Positions 44,614-56,537 of a stretch of DNA of 64,000 bases are shown piece after piece (the first letter of the stretch is position 1; the number at the start of each line of letters is the position of its first letter). The stretch is taken from contig CM064873.1 of NCBI GenBank assembly GCA_032719365.1, positions 40,711,742 through 40,775,741 of the forward strand, given 5' to 3'. Under the pieces are notes generated by a model. It saw only the letters and a program-made list of their open reading frames with translations. It did not search any database and had not been told where the DNA came from. The DNA is from Prinsepia uniflora (Eukaryota; Streptophyta; Magnoliopsida; Rosales; Rosaceae). The translations under genes and the position numbers were made by a program.

Positions 44614-47349
44614 GGATGCCACGAGTCCGTAGACAGGTGGCACGCCCGATTCCGACATCCGAGGAGGAAGTTATGATGTTCGGAAGGTTGAGGGCATTAC
44701 CGTAATTGGCTAAAATAGGGGGAGAAGTTAACTTTTTGTACGATCGGGTTTTGGCACGTTGACCTAGGACCGTTAGGTAGATCTCGTCGTCCTGAATTCA
44801 ACTACAGGTGGCACGTGTTCATCGGAGTTAGGGTGTGTAAGTTACGGGTCTAAAACGGTAAGGGCAAAATGGTAATTTTTTATTTAAAAAGAAGGGCATT
44901 TTGGTCTTTTTCACTTTGGGTTTGGTGCAGCCGGATTGAGACAAATGGACAGGGGAGATTGAGATTTTTGTGTGAGGCTTGAGGAGATTGTGACACGTGG
45001 AAGAGACCTAGAGCGTTCTAGGTGGTTACAATGGACACGAGTATAACTTGGTTGTTTTCAACTGTGCATTTTGGTTTGAGAAACATAAAACAGAGAGGTG
45101 AGGCGGTGAGGATTGTGATCGATTCTGTGCGTGTGTGAGAGTTTTGTGGGTTGTGAGAGTGACAGAAAGAAGAGAGGAAGCCGGTGAATAGGATTGGGAG
45201 TGAAATCGTGCAAGAAACACGGTGGTCGTGAGGTTCGATTTTCAGGGAAAACAGAGAAGGCCGTGGGACTTGGTGGTGGTTGTGCCGTGTGTTGGTTCAA
45301 TCCAAGTTGAGAGAAGGCTAAGACGGCTGAAGGAGACTCAGTGGACACCGTGAAACACGGTGGTGCGAACGACGGAGGACGAATCGCAGGTAATCCCAAA
45401 TCCCCTGTTTTCCCCGTTTTGTTCAATTCGAAAGTCGTGGGTTTTGGATTAGAGTCGCGGGAATTGGTGAGTGGTGTGAGACTTAGGAAGGTCCTAGGAA
45501 TCTTCTGAGGTTGGTGCCGTGATGGGGGATGACCTGGGTGGCCAAAACCCGAAACATTGCTCTCGGGCAGTTTTGTTTCGAGGTTGAAGACTACATGTTT
45601 AGGGCTTTGATTTCTAAATTTTAGGACGGGAAATGATTGCTGGGAATTGGATGAAGTTTTTGGGATTGGAATGGTTGAAAATGATAGAGGAATGACAGAG
45701 AACCGGGTGCGTCGGTTCAAACCGGTTCACCCAAGGAAGACGATGATGAACAGTGTTTGGGTGCAGGCGCGTGAGGCCCACGCGCAGCCACTTTGGGCGG
45801 CGCGTACGGAAATTTCCGGTGAAGAGTTCAACTGAGTTTCTGTTCTAAATGTCATAACGAATCCAATGGAATAGGTTTCGGGTTATTCGGACGTTGTTTC
45901 GGGTTAGTTCTGCGGGAACGAAGATCTAGGGTCTTGTTTAAAGTACGCTTAGAAGTTCGGGAAAGTTATGGGATTTGAGTAGGATTTTTGTGAAGTAGTT
46001 AGTAACCTCGTTATGAACATTGGACAGGTTCGGAAAAGCCGAGAGTAGCGGAATAGCCGGGAACGGCATAAGTGCGCGCGTATCGAGGCGACGATGGAAT
46101 GGTCTGTGCGTGGAATTTGCTTTCTAACTCTTGGTGCATGCATATATGTTTTTATATGTTTTCTATACTTGATTCTATGATTTGATTATGATTGTGATGG
46201 TTTATGGTTTTTGCACGTTTTTCGAGGAAATGACAGTTTTCACGTTTTACGAGGTTTTGATAACTATCGTGATTTGAACTTGGTTTAATAATTTGATTTC
46301 GGAATGTGAAATACGGTTGGATTTCAAGGTAAGTAAAAGGATTTTAGAAAATATTTTCGGGCTTAAGGCCCAGTTCAAAGTAGTTTTCAGAAAGGTGATT
46401 TCGGGTTTTGAAATCAGAATTCCGCGTGACGATTCGGAATTCGATTCGGGACTCGGAAGGGGATTTTCAGGTTTGGGTTCGGAATGATTATTCCGGATGC
46501 TAGCTTACGGAATGATGTTTGCGGACTCGGATCTGGACAGGAAATGGATATGAGTTCTGGATTTGGATGTGGAAATGGAAAATGGTTTTCAAACGGTTTT
46601 GGATTGGATTTGCTGGATCTGGATATTGGGTTTAAAGACCCGGATATTGATTTAACGGGGGACAGGCCCAGATTGGGTTTAAAGACCCGGATTGAGTTTA
46701 AAGACTCGGATATATTGATTTTCCCCCGTAGGCCTATTGAGTTTAAAGACTCGGGAGTTTAAAGACTGGGATTATTGAGGCCTGGATATTGAGTTTAAAG
46801 ACTCGGGAGTTTAAAGACTCGGATAGATCCAGCAGGTTCGATGGATGAGAATGTGGTTTCGAATGTGTTTTGGATTTCACTGAGACTTGATGATAATGAT
46901 TTTTTTTTGATGGTTTTGGGCGGAGGCCCTGGATCTGGATAAAGGAAAATGTGTTTGGTTTTTCGTACATGGTTTACAATATGAAATTGATATGCATGCA
47001 TTGGTTTTTTAAACGGAGGGTATAAATGTATGTGTTTTCTGATAAATTTTTTTAAACTTAAACCTTTATTTTTGTCCACTCATAGTCTTTTCGTGTTTTC
47101 GATACCCTCCAAGTTGTTGCGGCGCGGGCTGTTGGTCGAGAAAGATGGAGACATCACACGTCCAATCCATAGTAGACTCTGCGCGCTCTGGGATGTTTGG
47201 AAGATAGTGAGACGTTTGGTTCGGAAATCCCTTGTCCGACTTACGTGTCACATGAAGGTTGGACATCTGTTTGGCCTTAGTGTCATGCGTAAGTCAGACG
47301 AGAGCAGGGTTAGTCCCTAATCCTGGGCGATTTGGGGTGGGCCCTGACA
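44614..47349 (+). mobile_element. Element G, LTR1, second part
   Basis: It continues LTR1 after C, starting with C's GGATG duplication, to ...CCCTGACA. Total LTR1 length is 2926 bp. It has the GC hairpin (45767-45785), a decayed donor GTGCGTGGAA (46106-46115), TGCATGCA (46135-46142 and 46993-47000), the hairpin array (46628-46820) and GTCCACTCAT (47074-47083). The antisense open stretch 45058-45720 (220 codons) recurs in LTR2 and is shorter in LTR3; it has no known domain and is not called. Confidence 0.92.
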
Positions 47350-48440
47350 ATTGGTATCAGAGCGAGGTTTTGAGTGTTCTGTGTGAGGTTTGGTTCCTAG
47401 AGTCTTTGGTTCGTCGACTTGGGTGGTGTGATGCTACTGTGGTTGTGATGTCTCGATGCGGAACAACCCGTCAGCAACCTGGATACGATAGTGATAGTAT
47501 GTTCGAGATGGTTAGATAGCAGTGTTTGAGGGTGCTAGTCGCTCGATACGCTATGCGAGGTAAGACGTATGTCGGCTTAAGATCGGAACGGTTAGTGTGT
47601 TGGCACTGGTTTTGCTTGATGGACGGACCATAGGGTCGGAAATATTCTAGCAGAAGTAACTTGGAAGGTAGTCGGTGAGCTACAGATGAGTAGGTTGGTC
47701 AGCCTGAGGGGCCTGAGAGTAGCTCGTGGAGTTAGTGAGATACGGGGCCGAGGAGGCCGTTTGTGGGTGGCCGGTTAGGCCAGATGGCTTTGGCTTGGTG
47801 ACCTTTGGTCAGTTGGGTTAGAATTTGGAATTGTACGGCTACGAGTAGCCGGATGTCTTATGGTTTGGGCCGACTTCCGGCCGGATTGGAGATGGTGCTG
47901 CTAGGTGCAGCCGAGGTGGTGGTTGTTTGGTCAGGATGTCGTTGGTTGATTAGAGTAGAGCAGCTGACGCTCGATGACCCTAGGCTTCATGATGGATTGG
48001 GCTAGGCTGGTATGGACAGGTTTGACCATCGGTGGGATTAAGGTCGCAGGGATGGTCGGGGACCGTTGTGAGTTCCGTTGAAGGATGACGGAAGGAATTG
48101 GAAATGAGTGACTATAACTGATCGATATGAGGTTATGGAAGGAAGAAAACCCACAATCTAGGATTTGCCTTTAGGACTTTGTAGATTTATTCCGACAAGT
48201 GGTCGAAGTAGTAGCCGAGGGAGTTAGCTAGTAGGTAGGATTTCCTGTTTGGCCTAGATTGTTTCTAGGCTAGGATGTGAGGTAGTTGGGGATGGTGTGA
48301 AATACCCAAGGTGGAGATGATAGATTGGAAACCCAAGAGTAGTTGTTGTTGTATTAGTGTTGATCACCGGGTAGGAGACCCTTAGTGTTGGGAAAGAGCT
48401 GTGGAATTTCGGGGACGAAATTCTTTTAAGGAGGGTAAGT
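47350..48440 (+). mobile_element. Element G internal region, copy 1, non-coding
   Basis: 1091 bp with primer site TTGGTATCAGAGC (47351-47363), a body homologous to D's, the palindrome AATTTCGGGGACGAAATT (48405-48422) and a polypurine tract before LTR2. No gag-pol is present; the longest frames are under 90 codons. It is a very compact non-autonomous body. Confidence 0.88.
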
Positions 48441-51361
48441 TGTAACGACCCGCCCCGATACGGTTAAGACGGTGATTAGGGAAGGATTAGCGAGCTTAAG
48501 TAGTGTTTAGTTGGGTACTTTTGGACTTTAGCGTAGAATGACTATTTTGCCCCTAGTTTGGCAAAATATTGACTTTGTGATCGGGCGGTCAATTGGACAT
48601 TGACTGATGACCGTGACGTAGTTTGGGACGTCACGAGTCCATAGATAGTTGGCACGCCCGATTTCGACATCCGAGGAGGAAGTTATGATGTTCGGAAGGT
48701 TGAGGGCATTACCGTAATTGGCTAAAATAGGGGGAAAAGTTGACTTTTCGTACGATCGGGTTTTGGCACGTTGACTTAGGACCGTTAGGTAGATCTCGTC
48801 GTCCTGAATTCAACGATAGGCGGCACGTGTTCATCGGAGTTAGGGTGTGTAAGTTACGGGTCTAAAACGGTAAGGGCAAAATGGTAATTTTTTATTTAAA
48901 AAGAAAGGCATTTGGGTCTTTTTCACTTTGGGTTTGGTGCAGCCGGATTGGGACAAGTGGACAGGGGAGATTGAGATTTTTGTGTGAGGCTTGAGGAGAT
49001 TGTGACACGTGGAAGAGACCTAGAGGGTTCTAGGTGGTTACAATGGACACGAGTATAACTTGGTTGTTTTCAACCGTGCATTTTGGTTTGAGAAACAGAA
49101 AACAGAGAGGTGAGGCGGTGAGGATTGTGATCGATTCTGTGCGTGTGTGAGAGTTTTGTGAGTTGTGAGAGTGACAGAAAGAAGAGAGGAAGCTGGTGAC
49201 TGGGATTGGGAGTGAAATCGTGCAAGAAACACGGTGGTCGTGAGGTTCGATTTTCAGGGAAAACAGAGAAGGCCGTGGGACTTGGTGGTGGTTGTGCCGT
49301 GTGTTGGTTCAATCCAAGTTGAGAGAAGGCTAAGACGGCTGAAGGAGACTCAGTGGACACCGTGAAACACGGTGGTGCGAACGACGGAGGACGAATCGCA
49401 GGTAATCCCAAATCCCCTGTTTTCCCCGTTTTGTTCAATTCGAAAGTCGTGGGTTTTGGATTAGAGTCGCGGGAATTGGTGAGTGGTGTGAGACTTAGGA
49501 AGGTCCTAGGAATCTTCTGAGGTTGGTGCCGTGATGGGGGATGACCTGGGTGGCCAAAACCCGAAACATTGCTCTCGTGCAGTTTTGTTTCGAGGTTGAA
49601 GACTACATGTTTAGGGCTTTGATTTCTAAATTTTAGGACGGGAAATGATTGCTGGGAATTGGATGAAGTTTTTGGGATTGGAATGGTTGAAAATGATAGA
49701 GGAATGACAGAGAACCGGGTGCGTCGGTTCAAACCGGTTCACCCAAGGAAGACGATGATGAACAGTGTTTGGGTGCAGGCGCGTGAGGCCCACGCGCAGC
49801 CACTTTGGGCGGCGCGTACGGAAATTTCCGGTGAAGAGTTCAACTGAGTTTCTGTTCTAAATGTCATAACGAATCCAATGGAATAGGTTTCGGGTTATTC
49901 GGACGTTGTTTCGGGTTAGTTCTGCGGGAACGAAGATCTAGGGTCTTGTTTAAAGTACGCTTAGAAGTTCGGGAAAGTTATGGGATTTGAGTAGGATTTT
50001 TGTGAAGTAGTTAGTAACCTCGTTATGAACATTGGACAGGTTCGGAAAAGCCGAGAGTAGCGGAATAGCCGGGAACGGCATAAGTGCGCGCGTATCGAGG
50101 CGACGATGGAATGGTCTGTGCGTGGAATTTGCTTTCTAACTCTTGGTGCATGCATATATGTTTTTATATGTTTTCTATACTTGATTCTATGATTTGATTA
50201 TGATTGTGATGGTTTATGGTTTTTGCACGTTTTTCGAGGAAATGACAGTTTTCACGTTTTACGAGGTTTTGATAACTATCGTGATTTGAACTTGGTTTAA
50301 TAATTTGATTTCGGAATGTGAAATACGGTTGGATTTCAAGGTAAGTAAAAGGATTTTAGAAAATATTTTCGGGCTTAAGGCCCAGTTCAAAGTAGTTTTC
50401 AGAAAGGTGATTTCGGGTTTTGAAATCAGAATTCCGCGTGACGATTCGGAATTCGATTCGGGACTCGGAAGGGGATTTTCAGGTTTGGGTTCGGAATGAT
50501 TATTCCGGATGCTAGCTTACGGAATGATGTTTGCGGACTCGGATCTGGACAGGAAATGGATATGAGTTCTGGATTTGGATGTGGAAATGGAAAATGGTTT
50601 TCAAACGGTTTTGGATTGGATTTGCTGGATCTGGATATTGGGTTTAAAGACCCGGATATTGATTTAACGGGGGACAGGCCCAGATTGGGTTTAAAGACCC
50701 GGATTGAGTTTAAAGACTCGGATATATTGATTTTCCCCCGTAGGCCTATTGAGTTTAAAGACTCGGGAGTTTAAAGACTGGGATTATTGAGGCCTGGATA
50801 TTGAGTTTAAAGACTCGGGAGTTTAAAGACTCGGATAGATCCAGCAGGTTCGATGGATGAGAATGTGGTTTCGAATGTGTTTTGGATTTCACTGAGACTT
50901 GATGATAATGATTTTTTTTTGATGGTTTTGGGCGGAGGCCCTGGATCTGGATAAAGGAAAATGTGTTTGGTTTTTCGTACATGGTTTACAATATGAAATT
51001 GATATGCATGCATTGGTTTTTTAAACGGAGGGTATAAATGTATGTGTTTTCTGATAAATTTTTTTAAACTTAAACCTTTATTTTTGTCCACTCATAGTCT
51101 TTTCGTGTTTTCGATACCCTCCAAGTTGTTGCGGCGCGGGCTGTTGGTCGAGAAAGATGGAGACATCACACGTCCAATCCATAGTAGACTCTGCGCGCTC
51201 TGGGATGTTTGGAAGATAGTGAGACGTTTGGTTCGGAAATCCCTTGTCCGACTTACGTGTCACATGAAGGTTGGACATCTGTTTGGCCTTAGTGTCATGC
51301 GTAAGTCAGACGAGAGCAGGGTTAGTCCCTAATCCTGGGCGATTTGGGGTGGGCCCTGACA
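48441..51361 (+). mobile_element. Element G, LTR2 (hybrid middle LTR)
   Basis: 2921 bp from TGTAACGACC to CCTGACA. Up to about 49202 it matches LTR3 wherever LTR1 and LTR3 differ; from 49319 on it matches LTR1. The middle LTR is thus a recombinant. GC hairpin 49779-49797, donor (decayed) 50118-50127, hairpin array 50640-50832, partner 51086-51095. Confidence 0.92.
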
Positions 51362-52452
51362 ATTGGTATCAGAGCGAGGTTTTGAGTGTTCTGTGTGAGG
51401 TTTGGTTCCTAGAGTCTTTGGTTCGTCGACTTGGGTGGTGTGATGCTACTGTGGTTGTGATGTCTCGATGCGGAACAACCCGTCAGCAACCTGGATACGA
51501 TAGTGATAGTATGTTCGAGATGGTTAGATAGCAGTGTTTGAGGGTGCTAGTCGCTCGATACGCTATGCGAGGTAAGACGTATGTCGGCTTAAGATCGGAA
51601 CGGTTAGTGTGTTGGCACTGGTTTTGCTTGATGGACGGACCATAGGGTCGGAAATATTCTAGCAGAAGTAACTTGGAAGGTAGTCGGTGAGCTACAGATG
51701 AGTAGGTTGGTCAGCCTGAGGGGCCTGAGAGTAGCTCGTGGAGTTAGTGAGATACGGGGCCGAGGAGGCCGTTTGTGGGTGGCCGGTTAGGCCAGATGGC
51801 TTTGGCTTGGTGACCTTTGGTCAGTTGGGTTAGAATTTGGAATTGTACGGCTACGAGTAGCCGGATGTCTTATGGTTTGGGCCGACTTCCGGCCGGATTG
51901 GAGATGGTGCTGCTAGGTGCAGCCGAGGTGGTGGTTGTTTGGTCAGGATGTCGTTGGTTGATTAGAGTAGAGCAGCTGACGCTCGATGACCCTAGGCTTC
52001 ATGATGGATTGGGCTAGGCTGGTATGGACAGGTTTGACCATCGGTGGGATTAAGGTCGCAGGGATGGTCGGGGACCGTTGTGAGTTCCGTTGAAGGATGA
52101 CGGAAGGAATTGGAAATGAGTGACTATAACTGATCGATATGAGGTTATGGAAGGAAGAAAACCCACAATCTAGGATTTGCCTTTAGGACTTTGTAGATTT
52201 ATTCCGACAAGTGGTCGAAGTAGTAGCCGAGGGAGTTAGCTAGTAGGTAGGATTTCCTGTTTGGCCTAGATTGTTTCTAGGCTAGGATGTGAGGTAGTTG
52301 GGGATGGTGTGAAATACCCAAGGTGGAGATGATAGATTGGAAACCCAAGAGTAGTTGTTGTTGTATTAGTGTTGATCACCGGGTAGGAGACCCTTAGTGT
52401 TGGGAAAGAGCTGTGGAATTTCGGGGACGAAATTCTTTTAAGGAGGGTAAGT
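51362..52452 (+). mobile_element. Element G internal region, copy 2, non-coding
   Basis: A second copy of the 1091-bp body, exactly 4012 bp after the first, apparently identical over the parts I compared. Primer site 51363-51375; palindrome 52417-52434. Confidence 0.9.
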
Positions 52453-55378
52453 TGTAACGACCCGCCCCGATACGGTTAAGACGGTGATTAGGGAAGGATT
52501 AGCGAGCTTAAGTAGTGTTTAGTTGGGTACTTTTGGACTTTAGCGTAGAATGACTATTTTGCCCCTAGTTTGGCAAAATATTGACTTTGTGATCGGGCGG
52601 TCAATTGGACATTGACTGATGACCGTGACGTAGTTTGGGACGTCACGAGTCCATAGATAGTTGGCACGCCCGATTTCGACATCCGAGGAGGAAGTTATGA
52701 TGTTCGGAAGGTTGAGGGCATTACCGTAATTGGCTAAAATAGGGGGAAAAGTTGACTTTTCGTACGATCGGGTTTTGGCACGTTGACTTAGGACCGTTAG
52801 GTAGATCTCGTCGTCCTGAATTCAACGATAGGCGGCACGTGTTCATCGGAGTTAGGGTGTGTAAGTTACGGGTCTAAAACGGTAAGGGCAAAATGGTAAT
52901 TTTTTATTTAAAAAGAAAGGCATTTGGGTCTTTTTCACTTTGGGTTTGGTGCAGCCGGATTGGGACAAGTGGACAGGGGAGATTGAGATTTTTGTGTGAG
53001 GCTTGAGGAGATTGTGACACGTGGAAGAGACCTAGAGGGTTCTAGGTGGTTACAATGGACACGAGTATAACTTGGTTGTTTTCAACCGTGCATTTTGGTT
53101 TGAGAAACAGAAAACAGAGAGGTGAGGCGGTGAGGATTGTGATCGATTCTGTGCGTGTGTGAGAGTTTTGTGAGTTGTGAGAGTGACAGAAAGAAGAGAG
53201 GAAGCTGGTGACTGGGATTGGGAGTGAAATCGTGCAAGAAACACGGTGGTCGTGAGGTTCGATTTTCAGGGAAAACAGAGAAGGCCGTGGGACTTGGTGG
53301 TGGTTGTGCCGTGTGTTGGTTCAATCCAAGCTGAGAAGAGGCTAAGACGGCTGAGGGAGACTCAGTGGACACCGTGGTACACGGCGGTGCGAACGACGGA
53401 GGACGAATCGCAGGTAATCCCAAATCCCTTGTTTTTCCCGTTTTGTTCATTTCGAAAGTCGTGGGTTTTGGATTAGAGTCGAGGGAATTGGTGAGTGGTG
53501 TGAGACTTAGGCAGGTCCTAGGAATCGTCTGAGGTTGGTGTCGTGACGGGGGATGACCTGGGTGGTTGGAACCCGAAACAGAGTTCTCGGGCAGTTTTGT
53601 TTCGAGGTTGAAGACGACATGTTTAGGGCTTTGATTTCTAGATTTTAGGACGGGAAATGATTGCTGGGAATTGGACGAAGTTTTTGGGATTGGAATGGTT
53701 GAAAATGATAGAGGAATGACAGAGAACCGGGTGCGCCGGTTCAGACCGGTTCACCCAAGGAAGACGATGATGAACAATGTCTGGGTGCAGGCGCGTGAGC
53801 CCCACGCGCAGCCACTTTGGGCGGCGCGTGAGCCCCACGCGCAGCCACTTTGGGCGGCGCGTGGGGGCGCATACGGCGGTTTCCGGTGAAGGCTTCAACT
53901 GAGTTTTTGTTCTAAATGTCATAACGAATCCAATGGAATAGGTTTCGGGTTATTCGGACGTTGTTTCGGGTTAGTTCTGCGGGAACGAAGATCTAGGGTC
54001 TTGTTTAAAGTACGCTTAGAAGTTCGGGAAAGTTATGGGATTTGAGTAGGATTTTTGTGAAGTAGTTAGTAACCTCGTTATGAACTTTGGACAGGTTCGG
54101 GAAAGCCGAGAGTAGTGGAATAGCCGGGAACGGCGTAAGTGTGCGCGTATCGAGGCGACGATGGAATGGTCTGTGAGTGGACTTTGCTTTCTAACTCTTG
54201 GTGCATGCATATATGTTTTTATATGTTTTCTATACTTGATTCTATGATTTGATTTTGATTGTGATGGTTTATGGTTTTTGCACGTTTTTCGAGGAAAAGA
54301 TAGTTTTCACGTTTTACGAGGTTTTGATAACTATCATGATTTGAACTTGGTTTAATAAATTGATTTCGGAATGTGAAATACGGTTGGATTTCAAGGAAAG
54401 TAAATGGATTTGGAAAGTCTTTTCGGGCTTAAGGCCCAGTTCAAAGTAGTTTTCGGAAAGGTGATTTCGGGTTTTGGAATCGGAATTCCGGGTGACGATT
54501 CGGAATTCGATTCGGGACTCGGAAGGGGATTTTCAGGTTTGGGTTCAGAATGATTATTCCGGATGCTAGCTTACGGAATGATGGTTGCGGACTCGGATCT
54601 GGAAAGGAAATGGATATGAGTTCTGGATTTGGATGTGGAAATGGAAAATGGTTTTCAAACAGTTTTGGATTGGATTTGCTGGATCTGGATATTGGGTTTA
54701 AGGACCCGGATATTGATTTGACCAGGGACAGGCCCGGATTAGGTTTAAAGACCCGGATTGAGTTTAATGACTCGGGAGTTTAAAGACTCGGATATATTGA
54801 TTTTCCCCCGTAGGCCTATTGAGTTTAAAGACTCGAGAGTTTAAAGACTCGGATAGATCCAGCAGGTTCAATGGATGAGAATGTGGTTTCCAATGTGTTT
54901 TAGATTTCACTGAGACTTGATGATAATGGTTTTTTTTTATGGTTTTGGGCGGAGGCCCGGGATCTGGATAAAGGAAAATGTGTTTGGTTTTTCGTACATG
55001 GTTTACAATATGAAATTGATATGCATGCATTGGTTTTTTAAATGGAGGGTATAAATGTATGTGTTTTCTGATAAATGTTTTTAAACTTAAACCTTTATTT
55101 TTGTCCACTCACAGTCTTTTCGTGTTTTCGATACCCTCCAGGTCGTTGCGGCGCGGGCTGTTGGTCGAGAGAGATGGAGACATCACACGTCCAATCCACA
55201 GTAGACTCTGCGCGCTCTGGGAAGTTTGGAAGATAGTGAGACATTTGGTTCGGAAATCCCTTGTCCGACTTACGTGTCACATGAAGGTTGGACATCTGTT
55301 TGGCCTTAGTGTCATGCATAAGTCAGACGGGAGCAGGGTCAGTCCCTAATCTTGGGGGATTAGGGGTGGGCCTTGACA
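52453..55378 (+). mobile_element. Element G, LTR3
   Basis: 2926 bp from TGTAACGACC to CCTTGACA. It carries many substitutions relative to LTR1 and to the 3' part of LTR2. The donor/branch pair is perfect here: CTGTGAGTGGAC (54171-54182) and GTCCACTCACAG (55103-55114), with acceptor CCCTCCAG (55141). It contains a private 33-bp duplication that doubles the GC hairpin (53791-53809 and 53824-53842). Hairpin array 54694-54850. Confidence 0.92.
53791..53842. repeat. GC hairpin GCGCGTG-N5-CACGCGC, duplicated
   Basis: Two identical 19-base hairpins (7-bp stem, loop AGCCC) 33 bp apart within a perfect tandem duplication. LTR1 and LTR2 have a single copy. Single copies of the same hairpin exist in B, E and F, and decayed ones in D. 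Confidence 0.85.
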
Positions 55379-56537
55379 TTTACGATTTTGCACGTTTTTC
55401 GAGGTATTTTATTGAATTTCACATTTTACGAGTTTTCGAACGATCTTATGATTTGACTGTGATTTTAATGATTTGAAAAGGATTTCAGAAAAGTGATTTC
55501 GGGCTTGGAGCCCTGTTCATGTGATTGAGATTTCGGTTTTGAACTGGATTTTAGAAATGAGATTTCAGATTTGGTTTTCGAGCTTTGGAAAGGATGTCTG
55601 GACTTGGGTTCGGGACGATGGTTCAAGATGCCAACTTACGGAATCCTCGTTGCGAATTCGACTGTGGATTTTCTGTGGTTTTCATTGATTGAATGAAAAA
55701 TGGTTTTGGGTTTAAAGACCCGAAAAAAGAGAAAAACTCACTGGATCTAGTTTTGAGTTTAAAGACTCGGATTGATTGACGGGGGGAGGGCCCTGGATTG
55801 ATATGTTTTGAGTTTAAAGACTCGGTATATGTTTTGAGTTTAAAGACTCAGATATGATATCCCCTGAGGCCGGTGATTGTGTTTTGAGTTTAAAGACCCG
55901 TGATATCCCGGGAAGGCCTGGTTATTTGCGAATTCTATTTTGAGTTAAAAGACTCGGGCACATTTGAGATCCAGTAAACTTGTATGATTGATTGTTTTTT
56001 ACAATGGTTTTCCGATGTTTTGGGCAGTGGCCCGGATGAATTGGATTTGACGAGTTTTGGGACTGAGTTCCCGGATTTGAGATTGATTTGTGACTCGAGG
56101 CTGAGGCCTAGATTTGAATAACGGTTTTGATACGGGTTTTCAAATGGTTTTTATTGAATGATTTCATGACTTGGATTTGATATGCATGCATTTTTCTTTT
56201 TAAATGGAGGGTATAAATGTAATATTTTTTGTTAAACTGTTTGTGGACTATACTTTATTTTTGTCCACTCACAGTCTTTTCGTATTTTCGATACCCTCTA
56301 GCTTGTTGCGGTGCGGGCTGTTGGTCGAGAGAGACGGAGACATCACAACTGAAATCCACAGTAGTTCGGCGCACACGGGAAAGTTCGAATACATTCAGGA
56401 TGGCCTGATCGAGAATCCCTTGTTCGACTTACGTGTCACATGGAGGGTGGACGTCAGTCTAGTCTTCGTGTCATGCGTAAGTCAGACGGGAGCAGGGTTT
56501 AACCCCTAATCCTGGGGATTAGGGGTGGGCCCTGACA
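55379..56537 (+). mobile_element. Element D, right (3') LTR, second part
   Basis: It resumes the D LTR with TTTACGATTTTG (as at 21042 in the left LTR) and ends CCCTGACA. It contains the hairpin array (about 55710-55960), GTCCACTCAC (56263-56272) and acceptor CTCTAG (56301). CACAC (56538-56542) follows as D's target duplication. Confidence 0.92.

Noticed and set aside
45058..45720. Antisense 220-codon open stretch in element G LTRs
   Set aside because: It recurs in LTR2, is shortened in LTR3, is low-complexity (Pro/Ser/Thr-rich) and matches no domain; it is antisense to a GA-rich untranslated leader.
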